A DNA stretch of 23,409 nt from Lachnospiraceae bacterium UBA7093 (GTDB lineage Bacteria > Bacillota > Clostridia > Lachnospirales > Lachnospiraceae), in the NCBI GenBank assembly GCA_002492465.1, contig DKYT01000027.1, forward strand, positions 1-23,409, written 5' to 3'. This document shows positions 7,653 through 15,122 of the stretch, piece after piece. Each line of letters begins with the position of its first letter. The first letter of the stretch is position 1. A program made the position numbers and the translations under genes. Under the pieces are notes generated by a model. It did no database searches, was not told the DNA's origin, and worked only from the letters and a program-made list of their open reading frames with translations.

Positions 7653-8216
7653 ATGGAAGAAAAAATTTTAAAGCAGATAAAGGAAGAAGCGCGGCAGGCG
7701 GTGACGGAACTATTGGAGCAGGCGCGTTTATCAGAGGGAGATATTCTGGTAGTGGGATGTTCCTCCAGCGAGGTGACGGGAGAAAGAATCGGAACCTCCT
7801 CCAGCCTGGAGACAGCGGAGGCAGTGTTTGAGGGTATTTATGAAGTAGTTCAGGAAAAGGGGATTTATCTTGCCGCTCAATGCTGCGAGCATTTAAACAG
7901 AGCGCTCATCATTGAAAGGGAGCTTGCAAAAAGGGAGAGGCTTCCTGTGGTTAACGTAGTGCCCCAGCCAAAGGCGGGAGGCTCTTTTGCAACCACAGCC
8001 TATAAACGTTTTTTACAGCCGGCGGCTGTGGAAAAAATCAGAGCGAATGCCGGGATGGATATTGGCGACACATTGATCGGTATGCATCTTGTGGAGGTGG
8101 CTGTACCGGTACGTATTCCTACAAAGAAAATTGGACAGGCGCATCTGGTGTGCGCCAGGACAAGAGGAAAGTTCATCGGCGGAGAAAGAGCCGTTTATGA
8201 CCGGGAAATGCTGTAA
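7653..8216 (+). CDS. ywlG: YwlG/UPF0340 (TIGR01440) family protein
   Basis: A 187-residue cytoplasmic protein of the UPF0340 family, whose Bacillus member is YwlG; the biochemical role is unknown. Family landmarks are DILVVGCSSSEVTGERIGTSSS near the N-terminus (shown in part), AAQCCEHLNRALIIE, VVPQPKAGGSFATTAY, GMDIGDTLIGMHL and ARTRGKFIGGERAVYDREML. The ATG at 7653 is preferred to an in-frame ATG at 7641 because GGAGG (7643-7647) then sits five bases ahead of the start. It is transcribed divergently from the MgtC-type gene and lies 98 bases before pgi, which has its own promoter, so it may be monocistronic. Confidence 0.85.
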   Translation: MEEKILKQIKEEARQAVTELLEQARLSEGDILVVGCSSSEVTGERIGTSSSLETAEAVFEGIYEVVQEKGIYLAAQCCEHLNRALIIERELAKRERLPVVNVVPQPKAGGSFATTAYKRFLQPAAVEKIRANAGMDIGDTLIGMHLVEVAVPVRIPTKKIGQAHLVCARTRGKFIGGERAVYDREML

Positions 8217-8230
8217 CAGTATAAAAATCC

Positions 8231-8259
8231 TTGAAAAAAGCATGGGCTTTTGCTACACT
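8231..8259 (+). promoter_or_regulatory. Promoter of the pgi-hisB operon
   Basis: TTGAAA (8231-8236) and TACACT (8254-8259) are 17 bases apart, with TG one base before the -10 (extended -10). An inverted repeat, AAAAGC (8236-8241) and GCTTTT (8246-8251), fills the spacer; it could be an operator or a weak terminator of the upstream gene. Confidence 0.55.
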
Positions 8260-8314
8260 AAATTTTGATAAATGCAGTTAAAATAATAATTTTAATAAAA
8301 AAGGAGTGGATATT

Positions 8315-9664
8315 ATGAACAAAGTAACCTTTGATTATTCCAAGGCATCTTCCTTCATTGGAGAGCATGAAGTGGAATCCATGAAAAAGCTTGCCATGGA
8401 TGCGAAAGAACTGTTGGTTTCCAAGACAGGAGCGGGAAACGATTTCCTTGGCTGGATTGACCTTCCGGTAGATTACGACAAGGAGGAGTTCGACAGAATT
8501 AAAAAGGCGGCTGCTAAAATACAGAGCGATTCAGAAGTCCTTCTGGTGATCGGTATTGGCGGATCTTATCTGGGAGCAAGAGCGGCAATTGAATTTTTAA
8601 GACACAGCTTTTATAACACAGTAAGTAAGGAAGTTAGAAAAACGCCTGAAATTTACTTTGTAGGAAATTCTATCAGCTCCACTTATATCAGACATTTGAT
8701 GGATGTGATCGGAGACCGGGATTTCTCCATTAACATGATCAGTAAATCCGGTACCACCACAGAGCCTGCAATTGCATTCCGCGTGTTTAAAGAAATGATG
8801 GAAAAGAAATACGGCAAGGAAGAAGCGGGAAAGAGAATCTATGCAACCACCGATAAAGCAAGAGGCTCTTTAAAGAGTCTTGCTACAGAAGAAGGATATG
8901 AGAGCTTTGTTGTTCCCGATGATGTGGGCGGTCGTTTTTCTGTTCTTACAGCAGTTGGTCTTCTGCCCATCGCAGTAAGCGGCGCAGATATTGACAAGCT
9001 GATGGAAGGCGCTCAGGCAGGACGTAAGGCGGCGCTGGAAGCTCCTTTTGAGGAAAACGATGCGGTGAAATATGCGGCGCTTCGTAATATTCTTTTAAGA
9101 AAAGGCAAGGGAATTGAAATTCTTGCAAACTATGAGCCCAGCGTGCACTTTGTTTCCGAATGGTGGAAACAGCTTTACGGGGAAAGCGAAGGCAAGGATC
9201 AGAAGGGCATTTTCCCTGCAAGCGTTGACCTGACCACGGATTTACATTCTATGGGTCAGTTTATTCAGGACGGTTCCAGAAATATGTTTGAGACCGTGAT
9301 TAATATTGAGACAAGCAGAGAAGAGATTATTTTACAGGAGGAGCCGGTTGATCTTGACGGATTAAACTATCTTGCAGGCAAGAGCGTTGATTTTGTAAAT
9401 AAGAGCGCAATGAACGGAACAATTCTTGCCCACACAGACGGTCAGGTGCCTAACTTTATGGTGACAGTACCGGAAGTCAGCGAATATTATTTGGGACAGC
9501 TATTCTATTTCTTTGAATTTGCCTGCGGCGTCAGCGGATATCTTCTTGGAGTGAATCCTTTCAATCAGCCAGGCGTAGAGAGCTACAAAAAGAATATGTT
9601 TGCCCTTCTTGGAAAACCCGGATATGAGGCGCAGAGAGAAGAACTGCTTAAGAGATTATCATAA
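8315..9664 (+). CDS. pgi: Glucose-6-phosphate isomerase
   Basis: Cytoplasmic glycolytic enzyme that interconverts glucose 6-phosphate and fructose 6-phosphate. At 449 residues it has the short length usual for Firmicutes. Visible signatures are VIGIGGSYLGARAAIEF (phosphosugar-binding SIS fold), SKSGTTTEPAIAFRVF, DVGGRFSVLTAVGLLP (family signature 1) and FNQPGVESYKKNM (about 416-428, family signature 2, which includes catalytic-region residues). The ATG at 8315 is chosen because AAGGAG (8301-8306) is eight bases upstream; the earlier in-frame GTG at 8306 overlaps that site. An extended -10 promoter lies at 8231-8259. The hisB gene follows after 17 bases and ends at a strong terminator, so the two genes are likely co-transcribed. 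Confidence 0.96.
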   Translation: MNKVTFDYSKASSFIGEHEVESMKKLAMDAKELLVSKTGAGNDFLGWIDLPVDYDKEEFDRIKKAAAKIQSDSEVLLVIGIGGSYLGARAAIEFLRHSFYNTVSKEVRKTPEIYFVGNSISSTYIRHLMDVIGDRDFSINMISKSGTTTEPAIAFRVFKEMMEKKYGKEEAGKRIYATTDKARGSLKSLATEEGYESFVVPDDVGGRFSVLTAVGLLPIAVSGADIDKLMEGAQAGRKAALEAPFEENDAVKYAALRNILLRKGKGIEILANYEPSVHFVSEWWKQLYGESEGKDQKGIFPASVDLTTDLHSMGQFIQDGSRNMFETVINIETSREEIILQEEPVDLDGLNYLAGKSVDFVNKSAMNGTILAHTDGQVPNFMVTVPEVSEYYLGQLFYFFEFACGVSGYLLGVNPFNQPGVESYKKNMFALLGKPGYEAQREELLKRLS

Positions 9665-9681
9665 AAACAAGGAGAATTTTT

Positions 9682-10275
9682 GTGGAAGCACGTATTGCAA
9701 CAGTAAACAGAACGACAAAAGAAACAGATATCCGTCTGACCTTTAATCTGGATGGAAGAGGCAATTGCAATATCCATACAGGCATTGATTTTTTTGATCA
9801 TATGCTGAGCGGTTTTGCCCGTCATGGTCTTTTTGATCTCGAATTGATCTGCAAGGGGGATCTTGCAGTGGATTCCCATCATTCGGTGGAAGACTGCGGG
9901 ATCGTTTTAGGAGAAGCCATTAAGCAGGCGCTGGGAGAAAAAAAAGCGGTCAAAAGATATGGAAGCGCCATACTGCCTATGGATGAGACTTTGATGCTGT
10001 GTGCGGTGGATTTGTCCGGAAGACCCTATTTCATAAGCGATGCGCAGTACACTGTGCCTATGCTTGGCGCCATGCAGACGGAAATGATATACGATTTCTT
10101 TTATGCGGTTTCTTATGCCGCTTCCATAAATCTTCATATAAAGCAGCTTTCAGGCGTTAATAACCATCATATTGCGGAGGGCAGTTTTAAGGCATTTGGA
10201 AAGGCGCTTGATATGGCAACCATGTATGAAGAGCGTCTGGATGGCGCTGTATGGTCCACAAAGGGTACCTTATAA
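9682..10275 (+). CDS. hisB: Imidazoleglycerol-phosphate dehydratase
   Basis: HisB removes water from imidazoleglycerol phosphate to give imidazole-acetol phosphate in histidine synthesis. The 197-residue protein is the monofunctional type. Metal-binding motifs for two Mn ions are intact: HTGIDFFDHML (His40), HHSVED (His66, His67, Glu70, Asp71) and NHHIAEGSFK (His162, His163, Glu166, Lys170). It starts with GTG, with AAGGAG seven bases upstream. It follows pgi by 17 bases rather than lying in a histidine operon; no other his gene is in the window. A strong terminator follows directly. Its odd placement may link it to sugar phosphate supply or simply reflect gene shuffling (inference). Confidence 0.95.
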   Translation: MEARIATVNRTTKETDIRLTFNLDGRGNCNIHTGIDFFDHMLSGFARHGLFDLELICKGDLAVDSHHSVEDCGIVLGEAIKQALGEKKAVKRYGSAILPMDETLMLCAVDLSGRPYFISDAQYTVPMLGAMQTEMIYDFFYAVSYAASINLHIKQLSGVNNHHIAEGSFKAFGKALDMATMYEERLDGAVWSTKGTL

Positions 10276-10288
10276 TTTAAAAAAGAAG

Positions 10289-10316
10289 CCGGAAGCTTTT
10301 TAGCTTCCGGTTTTTT
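10289..10316 (+). terminator. Intrinsic terminator after hisB
   Basis: CCGGAAGC (10289-10296) pairs perfectly with GCTTCCGG (10303-10310) around a six-base loop and is followed by TTTTTT (10311-10316). It ends the pgi-hisB transcript. Confidence 0.93.
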
Positions 10317-10411
10317 GACAAGTAAAAATCTTGTATTTTCAAGCTCTCCAGTCTTTTTTCAGGTCAGGTTTGTTTCCCTTTTGTCAGTTATTACCAAACT
10401 TTAAAAAAATG

Positions 10412-10444
10412 AAAGGAAGGGCTGGACAAGCCAATCCTTTTTTT
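10412..10444 (+). terminator. Second terminator-like hairpin upstream of the Tad operon
   Basis: AAAGGA (10412-10417) pairs with TCCTTT (10435-10440), and inside an AG/AA internal loop GGCT (10420-10423) pairs with AGCC (10429-10432); a run of seven T spans 10438-10444. It could back up the hisB terminator or end a short unrecognised RNA from 10317-10411, where no clear promoter or reading frame was seen. Confidence 0.5.
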
Positions 10445-10455
10445 ATATAATTCGT

Positions 10456-10484
10456 TTTACAAGTAAGAACGTTCTTTCAGTATT
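10456..10484 (+). promoter_or_regulatory. Tentative Tad operon promoter with embedded palindrome
   Basis: TTTACA (10456-10461) could be a -35 box, but the matching -10 (AGTATT, 10479-10484) is poor. In the 17-base spacer lies a perfect 12-base palindrome, AAGAACGTTCTT (10465-10476), placed where a repressor or activator site would be expected. Regulator unknown. Confidence 0.3.
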
Positions 10485-10504
10485 CAAATTTCTACTCTAA
10501 AATC

Positions 10505-10570
10505 TTTTGGAGGAATTCCCTCCGAAAACCAGATATTTCACTTAAGCGCAATCATACAATAAAAGGAGGG
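10505..10570 (+). promoter_or_regulatory. Tad leader: possible ribosome-site switch
   Basis: GGAGG (10509-10513) pairs with CCTCC (10519-10523), extended by TTTT/AAAA with one bulge. The same CCCTCC (10518-10523) is fully complementary to the ribosome binding site GGAGGG (10565-10570) of the first Tad gene. The two pairings exclude each other, as in an anti-SD/anti-anti-SD switch. No ligand or protein is suggested by the sequence. Confidence 0.35.
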
Positions 10571-10575
10571 TGTCG

Positions 10576-11595
10576 TTGGATAAAAGAATCCTTGCGATTT
10601 ATGACAGCGAGGAGGATTATGCATATCGATTGATGGAATTTATCGCAGGGAAAACAAACCTGCCATTTGAAATATATGTATTTACAAATGGGAATAAGTT
10701 TTTCTCCTGTCCTGACATGAAAGATATTGAATGCCTTCTCATTTCAGAAAACGCATATAAACGGGATGTGGAAGCCCTCAAAATTCCACACATCATTATT
10801 CTCAGCGAAAGCGGAGAAAATCTAAACAAAGCTCTACATCACATCAATAAGTACCAGTCATGTGAAAATATCCTTCGTGAAATTATGGAATATTACACTG
10901 AGAAATCGCCGGTATTACCTGCCACGTTGAGAACCGGCGTGAAAAAAATGCAGATTATCGGCATTTACACCCCGGTGGGCAGATGCCTGCAGACAACCTT
11001 TTCCCTGACCCTTGGGCAAATGCTTGCAAGGAAGCATAAAACCCTTTATTTAAACTTTGAAGTTTACTCGGGATTTGCCAGAATGCTGAGCAGAAATTTC
11101 AGCAGCGATCTCTCAGATCTTATGTATTATTTTTCCTGTGCCCGGGAGAAGCTTGCCTATCGAATGGAAAGCATGGTGGAAACTGTCAACGGATTAGATT
11201 TTATACCTCCTGCCGAAATTTATCAGAATCTGGCGGGTATCCGGGGAAGCCAATGGGTGGATCTGTTTCAGGAAATTGAAAAAAGCAGCGAATATGAATT
11301 TTTATTGTTGGATTTGTCAGACGGTATACTGGATCTGTGGGAGGTTCTCAGAAATTGCGACTTTATTTATACCATTTCCAGGGAGGACGGAATGGCGATG
11401 GCAAAAATCGAGCAGTATGAAAAGGCGTTGGAAAGTATGAAATATGGAGATGTGCTGGCGAAAACCACAAAGTGGAAACTACCGATTTTTCACAAGCTCC
11501 CCCTGCGGTTAGAGGAATTGACTTACGGGGATCTGGCAGGGTACATCAAGACGAAGGTTTTTCCCGAGCTTTTCGGAAAGGAGCCAAATGAATAA
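10576..11595 (+). CDS. TadZ/CpaE-like pilus localisation protein with degenerate P-loop
   Basis: First gene of the Tad operon, 339 residues. TadZ proteins combine an N-terminal atypical receiver domain (here about 1-110, ILAIYDSEEDYAYRLMEF at the start) with a ParA/MinD-type ATPase fold (about 125-335) and place the pilus machine in the cell; a structure is known from Eubacterium rectale. Here the Walker A region reads GIYTPVGRCLQTT (129-141): the P-loop Lys is replaced by Gln, so ATP binding or hydrolysis is probably impaired. LLLDLSDG marks the Walker B strand. Start: TTG at 10576, with AGGAGG (10564-10569) six bases upstream; an in-frame GTG at 10570 would overlap that site. The next gene overlaps by eight bases. 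Confidence 0.8.
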   Translation: MDKRILAIYDSEEDYAYRLMEFIAGKTNLPFEIYVFTNGNKFFSCPDMKDIECLLISENAYKRDVEALKIPHIIILSESGENLNKALHHINKYQSCENILREIMEYYTEKSPVLPATLRTGVKKMQIIGIYTPVGRCLQTTFSLTLGQMLARKHKTLYLNFEVYSGFARMLSRNFSSDLSDLMYYFSCAREKLAYRMESMVETVNGLDFIPPAEIYQNLAGIRGSQWVDLFQEIEKSSEYEFLLLDLSDGILDLWEVLRNCDFIYTISREDGMAMAKIEQYEKALESMKYGDVLAKTTKWKLPIFHKLPLRLEELTYGDLAGYIKTKVFPELFGKEPNE

Positions 11596-12796
11596 AGGGG
11601 AATACACAGATTTATATGAGACGATCCTGGGAAAGCTGGATCTTTCCAGACAGCTCACGGAAGAGGAGATCAGAGAACTGATAGACGAGCAGATCAAGCA
11701 GGAGAGCAAACGAAAATCCCTGGCGCTTTCTGAAAGGGAGCAGCTTAGACGGTCGCTTTTTCATGCTATCAGACAGCTGGGTATTTTACAGGAATTGATT
11801 GAAGACCCGCAGATTACGGAGATTATGGTCAACGGCACTCAGGGAATTTTCATAGAGCAAAAAGGAAAACTTAAAAAGCTGGACATTTCTTTTGACTCTT
11901 CCGAAAAGCTAAAGCATGTGATCTGGCAGATTACGGCGGAGTGCAACCGGGTGGTAAACGAGGCGTCGCCCATTGTGGACGCCAGGCTTTCCGATGGCGC
12001 AAGAGTAAACATTGTGTTGGATCCGGTTGCAATTAACGGACCGATTCTTACCATCAGGCGATTTCCCCCTGATCCCATTACCATGGAGGAACTTCTCGCC
12101 ATGGGAGCCCTTTCAAGGGAGTGCAGGGATTGGCTGGAAGTATTGGTGCGGTCGGGATGTAACATTTTGGTTTGTGGCGGAACTGGATCGGGAAAGACTA
12201 CCTTTCTCAATGTTTTGTCCCAATTTATTCCTTCATGGGAAAGGGTCATTACCATAGAAGACAGCGCGGAACTGCAAATCAGAAATATTTCCAATCTGGT
12301 GCGGCTGGAAACGCGGAATGCCAACGTGGAGGGATGCAGGGAGATTACCATCCGGGATTTGTTAAAGGCGTCTCTGCGGATGAGACCTGATCGTATTATC
12401 GTAGGCGAGGTTCGGGGCAAGGAAGCAGTGGACATGCTGCAAAGCGTAAACGTAGGGCACAGTGCAATGACCACAGTACATGCAAATAGTGTGAGGGATG
12501 TGGTCAGCCGGTTGGAAACCATGGTCCTCATGGGAATGGAAATGCCTCTTTTGGCGATCCGCAAGCAAATTGCGTCGGGGTTTGATCTGATGATTCATTT
12601 GGGAAGGCTTAAGGACGGCAGCAGGCGCGTAATGGAAATTGCGGAACCGGTAGAATTTTGCGAGGGAGAGGTGCAAATGCAGACCCTTTACCGATTCGAG
12701 CAGCGGGGCGTTCTTGAGGATGGAAGAATTCAGGGAGATTTTTTGAAAACAGGGGAGCTTAAGCATGTGGAAAAAGTTAAAGCGGCAGGATGGTAA
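11588..12796 (+). CDS. CpaF/TadA secretion ATPase
   Basis: Cytoplasmic motor ATPase of the Tad pilus, a type II/IV secretion ATPase of the CpaF/TadA group, 402 residues. An N-terminal helical region (1-60) precedes the family stretch ILQELIEDPQITEIMVNG and RRFPPDPIT. Walker A is GGTGSGKTT (about 197-205); the Asp box ITIEDSAELQI, Walker B region RPDRIIVGEVRGKEA and the His box SAMTTVHANS are all intact, so it should be active. It overlaps TadZ by eight bases, with AAGGAG close upstream, and runs 32 bases into tadB, which implies coupled translation. It powers pilin extraction from the membrane and pilus growth by way of TadB/TadC. Confidence 0.95.
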   Translation: MNKGEYTDLYETILGKLDLSRQLTEEEIRELIDEQIKQESKRKSLALSEREQLRRSLFHAIRQLGILQELIEDPQITEIMVNGTQGIFIEQKGKLKKLDISFDSSEKLKHVIWQITAECNRVVNEASPIVDARLSDGARVNIVLDPVAINGPILTIRRFPPDPITMEELLAMGALSRECRDWLEVLVRSGCNILVCGGTGSGKTTFLNVLSQFIPSWERVITIEDSAELQIRNISNLVRLETRNANVEGCREITIRDLLKASLRMRPDRIIVGEVRGKEAVDMLQSVNVGHSAMTTVHANSVRDVVSRLETMVLMGMEMPLLAIRKQIASGFDLMIHLGRLKDGSRRVMEIAEPVEFCEGEVQMQTLYRFEQRGVLEDGRIQGDFLKTGELKHVEKVKAAGW

Positions 12797-13532
12797 TGAA
12801 GAATCCTTTTTTACGCTGTCCTCTACAGAGAAAAAAGCACTTCTGCTAAAAAGCCTTTTGGTCATGATCATTTTAGACTATTTCTTTTACCAGTCCGTGT
12901 GGGCGCTGGTGCCTCTTTTAGGGGTAGGGATAGGGTATTATCGAATGGAGAGACAAATTCTTTATCAAAAGAAAAAGGAAACTGCGAGAGAACAGTTTAA
13001 GGAATTGATTTTATTGGCGTCTGTGGGACAGAAGGCGGGGTACTCGGCGGAAAATGCTTTCCTTTCAAGCTACCCGGACATGAAGGCGCTGTTTGGGGAA
13101 AACAGCAGCGTCTGCCGTATGATCCGTATCCTGAAAACCGGAAAGGAAAATAACCGGGCGTTTTTTCAGATGTGGCGTCAGCTGGGAAACCAAATGGAAA
13201 TTGCCGAGATCGCGGAATTTGCCCAGGTATATGAGATTGCCCATAAAAGCAGCGGCAATATGGCATCGGTTATGGAAAAGACAGCGGATATTATCATTCA
13301 CAAGATAGAAACAGAAAAAGAAATTGCCGTCTTTTTAAGCGGAAAAAGGCTGGAACAACAAATAATGAATGCTATGCCCTTTCTGATTATGTTATATATC
13401 AATGTAACCTCTCCGGGATACTTTAGAGGCTTGTATCACTCTCCTGGAGGCGTGGTTGTTATGAGTATTTGTCTTACTATTTATCTGATTGCCTACAGGC
13501 TGTCTGTGCGTATCGCTTCCATCGAAATTTAG
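12765..13532 (+). CDS. TadB-like pilus assembly membrane protein
   Basis: Membrane platform protein with a T2SSF (GspF-like) domain, 255 residues. Two hydrophobic segments near the N-terminus (about 24-58) are followed by the cytoplasmic helical domain, FKELILLASVGQKAGYSAENAF to IAEFAQVYEIAHKSSGN (about 85-170), and the C-terminal helices (about 200-245). This arrangement matches TadB, the partner of CpaF. ATG 12765 has GGGGAG seven bases upstream and overlaps cpaF by 32 bases in another frame. The TadC gene follows 11 bases after the stop. Confidence 0.88.
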   Translation: MWKKLKRQDGNEESFFTLSSTEKKALLLKSLLVMIILDYFFYQSVWALVPLLGVGIGYYRMERQILYQKKKETAREQFKELILLASVGQKAGYSAENAFLSSYPDMKALFGENSSVCRMIRILKTGKENNRAFFQMWRQLGNQMEIAEIAEFAQVYEIAHKSSGNMASVMEKTADIIIHKIETEKEIAVFLSGKRLEQQIMNAMPFLIMLYINVTSPGYFRGLYHSPGGVVVMSICLTIYLIAYRLSVRIASIEI

Positions 13533-13543
13533 AAAGGCGTTCT

Positions 13544-14902
13544 ATGGAAAATCCATTTCAATCATCCGGGACAAGACGGAAGAAAAAGCAAAGGCACTTT
13601 CTCTATCAAAAAGAAAATGACAGAGTATATCGGGCGCTAAAACTGCTTTATCCATTGGAAAACACAGAAAAAATAGCAGAGAAATTTCAAAAGAGAAAAA
13701 CAGGAGCAATGCTTTTGATTCTCCTGATAGGAATGGTGTCTGCCGTGAGCGCCAGCCTGCATGGTCGGATAGAAAGCCGGCTGGCAGAAGGGGCGCGGTT
13801 AGTGAGAAATGAACAGGGAGCCGGGGACTATCAAGTGACGCTGCGGGCGGAAGCGGAAGACTGGAATCAGGAAATTCCTTTTCAGGTGAAAGAAAGAATC
13901 CTGACAAAAGAAGAACAGGAAACGCTGAAAAAGGAGCTTTACGGGAAGCTGCCAGAGATAATCCAAAAGGAAAACAGCGACCTATTGCATGTAGTCAGTG
14001 AGTTGGAGCTGGTTTCTTCTGTTCCCGGATATCCTTTCAGAATTACATGGAGCAGCAGTAAGGATGAAAGGATCGATGGGGCGGGAAAGATCTGCCGAAA
14101 AGGTCTTATCCAAAAGGAAAAGGTTGACTTGACCGCAACTTTGTTCTACGGGCAGCAAAAAAGCAGCTATACCTATGAAGTGATTCTCATGCCGGAAGCC
14201 CTGAATGAGGAGGAGAAATTTTTCAGGGCGTTGGAGGATCAATTGTCTCAATGGGATGAAGAGGGAAGCAGCAAAAAAGAAATTTATCTCCCTGAACAGC
14301 TACAGGGCAGAAATATTCAGTGGCGGGAGATCAAAAAAGAAAAAGGCATTTTCCTTTTTTTCCTTTCCCTTTTGGGATGTATATGGGTCGGCAGAGGAAT
14401 GGAAAACGATCTGGAAAAAAGCTGTAAGAAAAGAGAAAAACAGCTGGCGACGGAGTATGCAGGATTTGTCAATAAGCTGCGGTTGTATTTGTCGGCAGGC
14501 CTTACGGTAAAAAACGCTTTTTTCAGAATCACAGCGGATTACGATAACAAGAGAAAGGAGAAGCAAAAAAATTATTTATATGAGGAAATGAAAATTGCAT
14601 GTTTTCAATTGGAAAACGGTGTGTTGGAAGAACAGGTTTACCGGGAATTTGGAAAACGGTGCGGGGAAACAAGATATCGAAAGCTATGCTTTTTGCTGGC
14701 GGTGCATTTGAAGAAGGGAAACAACAGCCTTCTTGCGTTTCTCTCAGAGGAAGCGGAGGGCGCATGGGAGGACAGAAGAAATATGGCAAGAAAAGCAGGG
14801 GAGGAAGGGGCGACAAAATTGCTGCTGCCTATGATGCTGATGCTGGTAGTGGTAATGTTCTTAGTGTTGCTGCCCGCATATCTGGATTTCGGAAGTATTT
14901 AA
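13544..14902 (+). CDS. TadC-like membrane protein with large extracytoplasmic domain
   Basis: A 452-residue TadC-type platform protein. The C-terminal part (about 300-452) has the T2SSF features: FVNKLRLYLSAGLTVKNAF, then CFLLAVHLKKGNNSLLAFLS and a final helix (427-446). Unlike compact TadC proteins it has an extra N-terminal section: a helix at about 54-71, then some 190 residues predicted outside the membrane, then a second helix at about 268-283. Within that domain residues 148-216 contain FRITWSSSKDERIDGAGKI and VDLTATLFYG, the pattern I associate with atrophied bacterial Ig-like (aBig) domains. Start 13544 is preferred over 13469 because the latter lies inside tadB and GAAAGG precedes 13544. 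It follows tadB by 11 bases and precedes the Flp gene by 34. Confidence 0.82.
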   Translation: MENPFQSSGTRRKKKQRHFLYQKENDRVYRALKLLYPLENTEKIAEKFQKRKTGAMLLILLIGMVSAVSASLHGRIESRLAEGARLVRNEQGAGDYQVTLRAEAEDWNQEIPFQVKERILTKEEQETLKKELYGKLPEIIQKENSDLLHVVSELELVSSVPGYPFRITWSSSKDERIDGAGKICRKGLIQKEKVDLTATLFYGQQKSSYTYEVILMPEALNEEEKFFRALEDQLSQWDEEGSSKKEIYLPEQLQGRNIQWREIKKEKGIFLFFLSLLGCIWVGRGMENDLEKSCKKREKQLATEYAGFVNKLRLYLSAGLTVKNAFFRITADYDNKRKEKQKNYLYEEMKIACFQLENGVLEEQVYREFGKRCGETRYRKLCFLLAVHLKKGNNSLLAFLSEEAEGAWEDRRNMARKAGEEGATKLLLPMMLMLVVVMFLVLLPAYLDFGSI

Positions 14903-14936
14903 AAAAGTAATGTAAAAATATGGAAAGGAAAAAAAT

Positions 14937-15122
14937 ATGAGAAAACAGGAAAAAAAGCTGCAAAAAAGGAAAAGCGATAACCGTGGAATGGGAACGGTGG
15001 AAATGATTTTAATTATCGTGGTTTTGATTGGATTGGTGTTGATTTTTAAAACCCAGATCCAGGAACTTGCCGGTATTATCTTTGAAAAAATTTCAGCGGA
15101 CAGCGCGTCCATACTGGCATGA
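14937..15122 (+). CDS. Flp-type (type IVb) pilin
   Basis: A 61-residue major pilin candidate. A basic leader (residues 1-17, ending NRG) is followed by MGTVEMILIIVVLIGLVLIF, one hydrophobic helix. The prepilin site is Gly17-Met18 with Glu22 at +5, exactly the G/xxxxE pattern cut by the prepilin peptidase (encoded at 17405-17824). The mature chain of about 44 residues is in the usual Flp range. AAAGG lies about nine bases before the ATG. Its stop overlaps the next start (ATGA, 15119-15122). It should polymerise through its helix into the pilus fibre with CpaF, TadB and TadC. Confidence 0.88.
   Translation: MRKQEKKLQKRKSDNRGMGTVEMILIIVVLIGLVLIFKTQIQELAGIIFEKISADSASILA

Noticed and set aside
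10465..10476. LexA (SOS) box
   Set aside because: GAAC and GTTC are directly joined, without the four-base centre of clostridial or Bacillus LexA sites.
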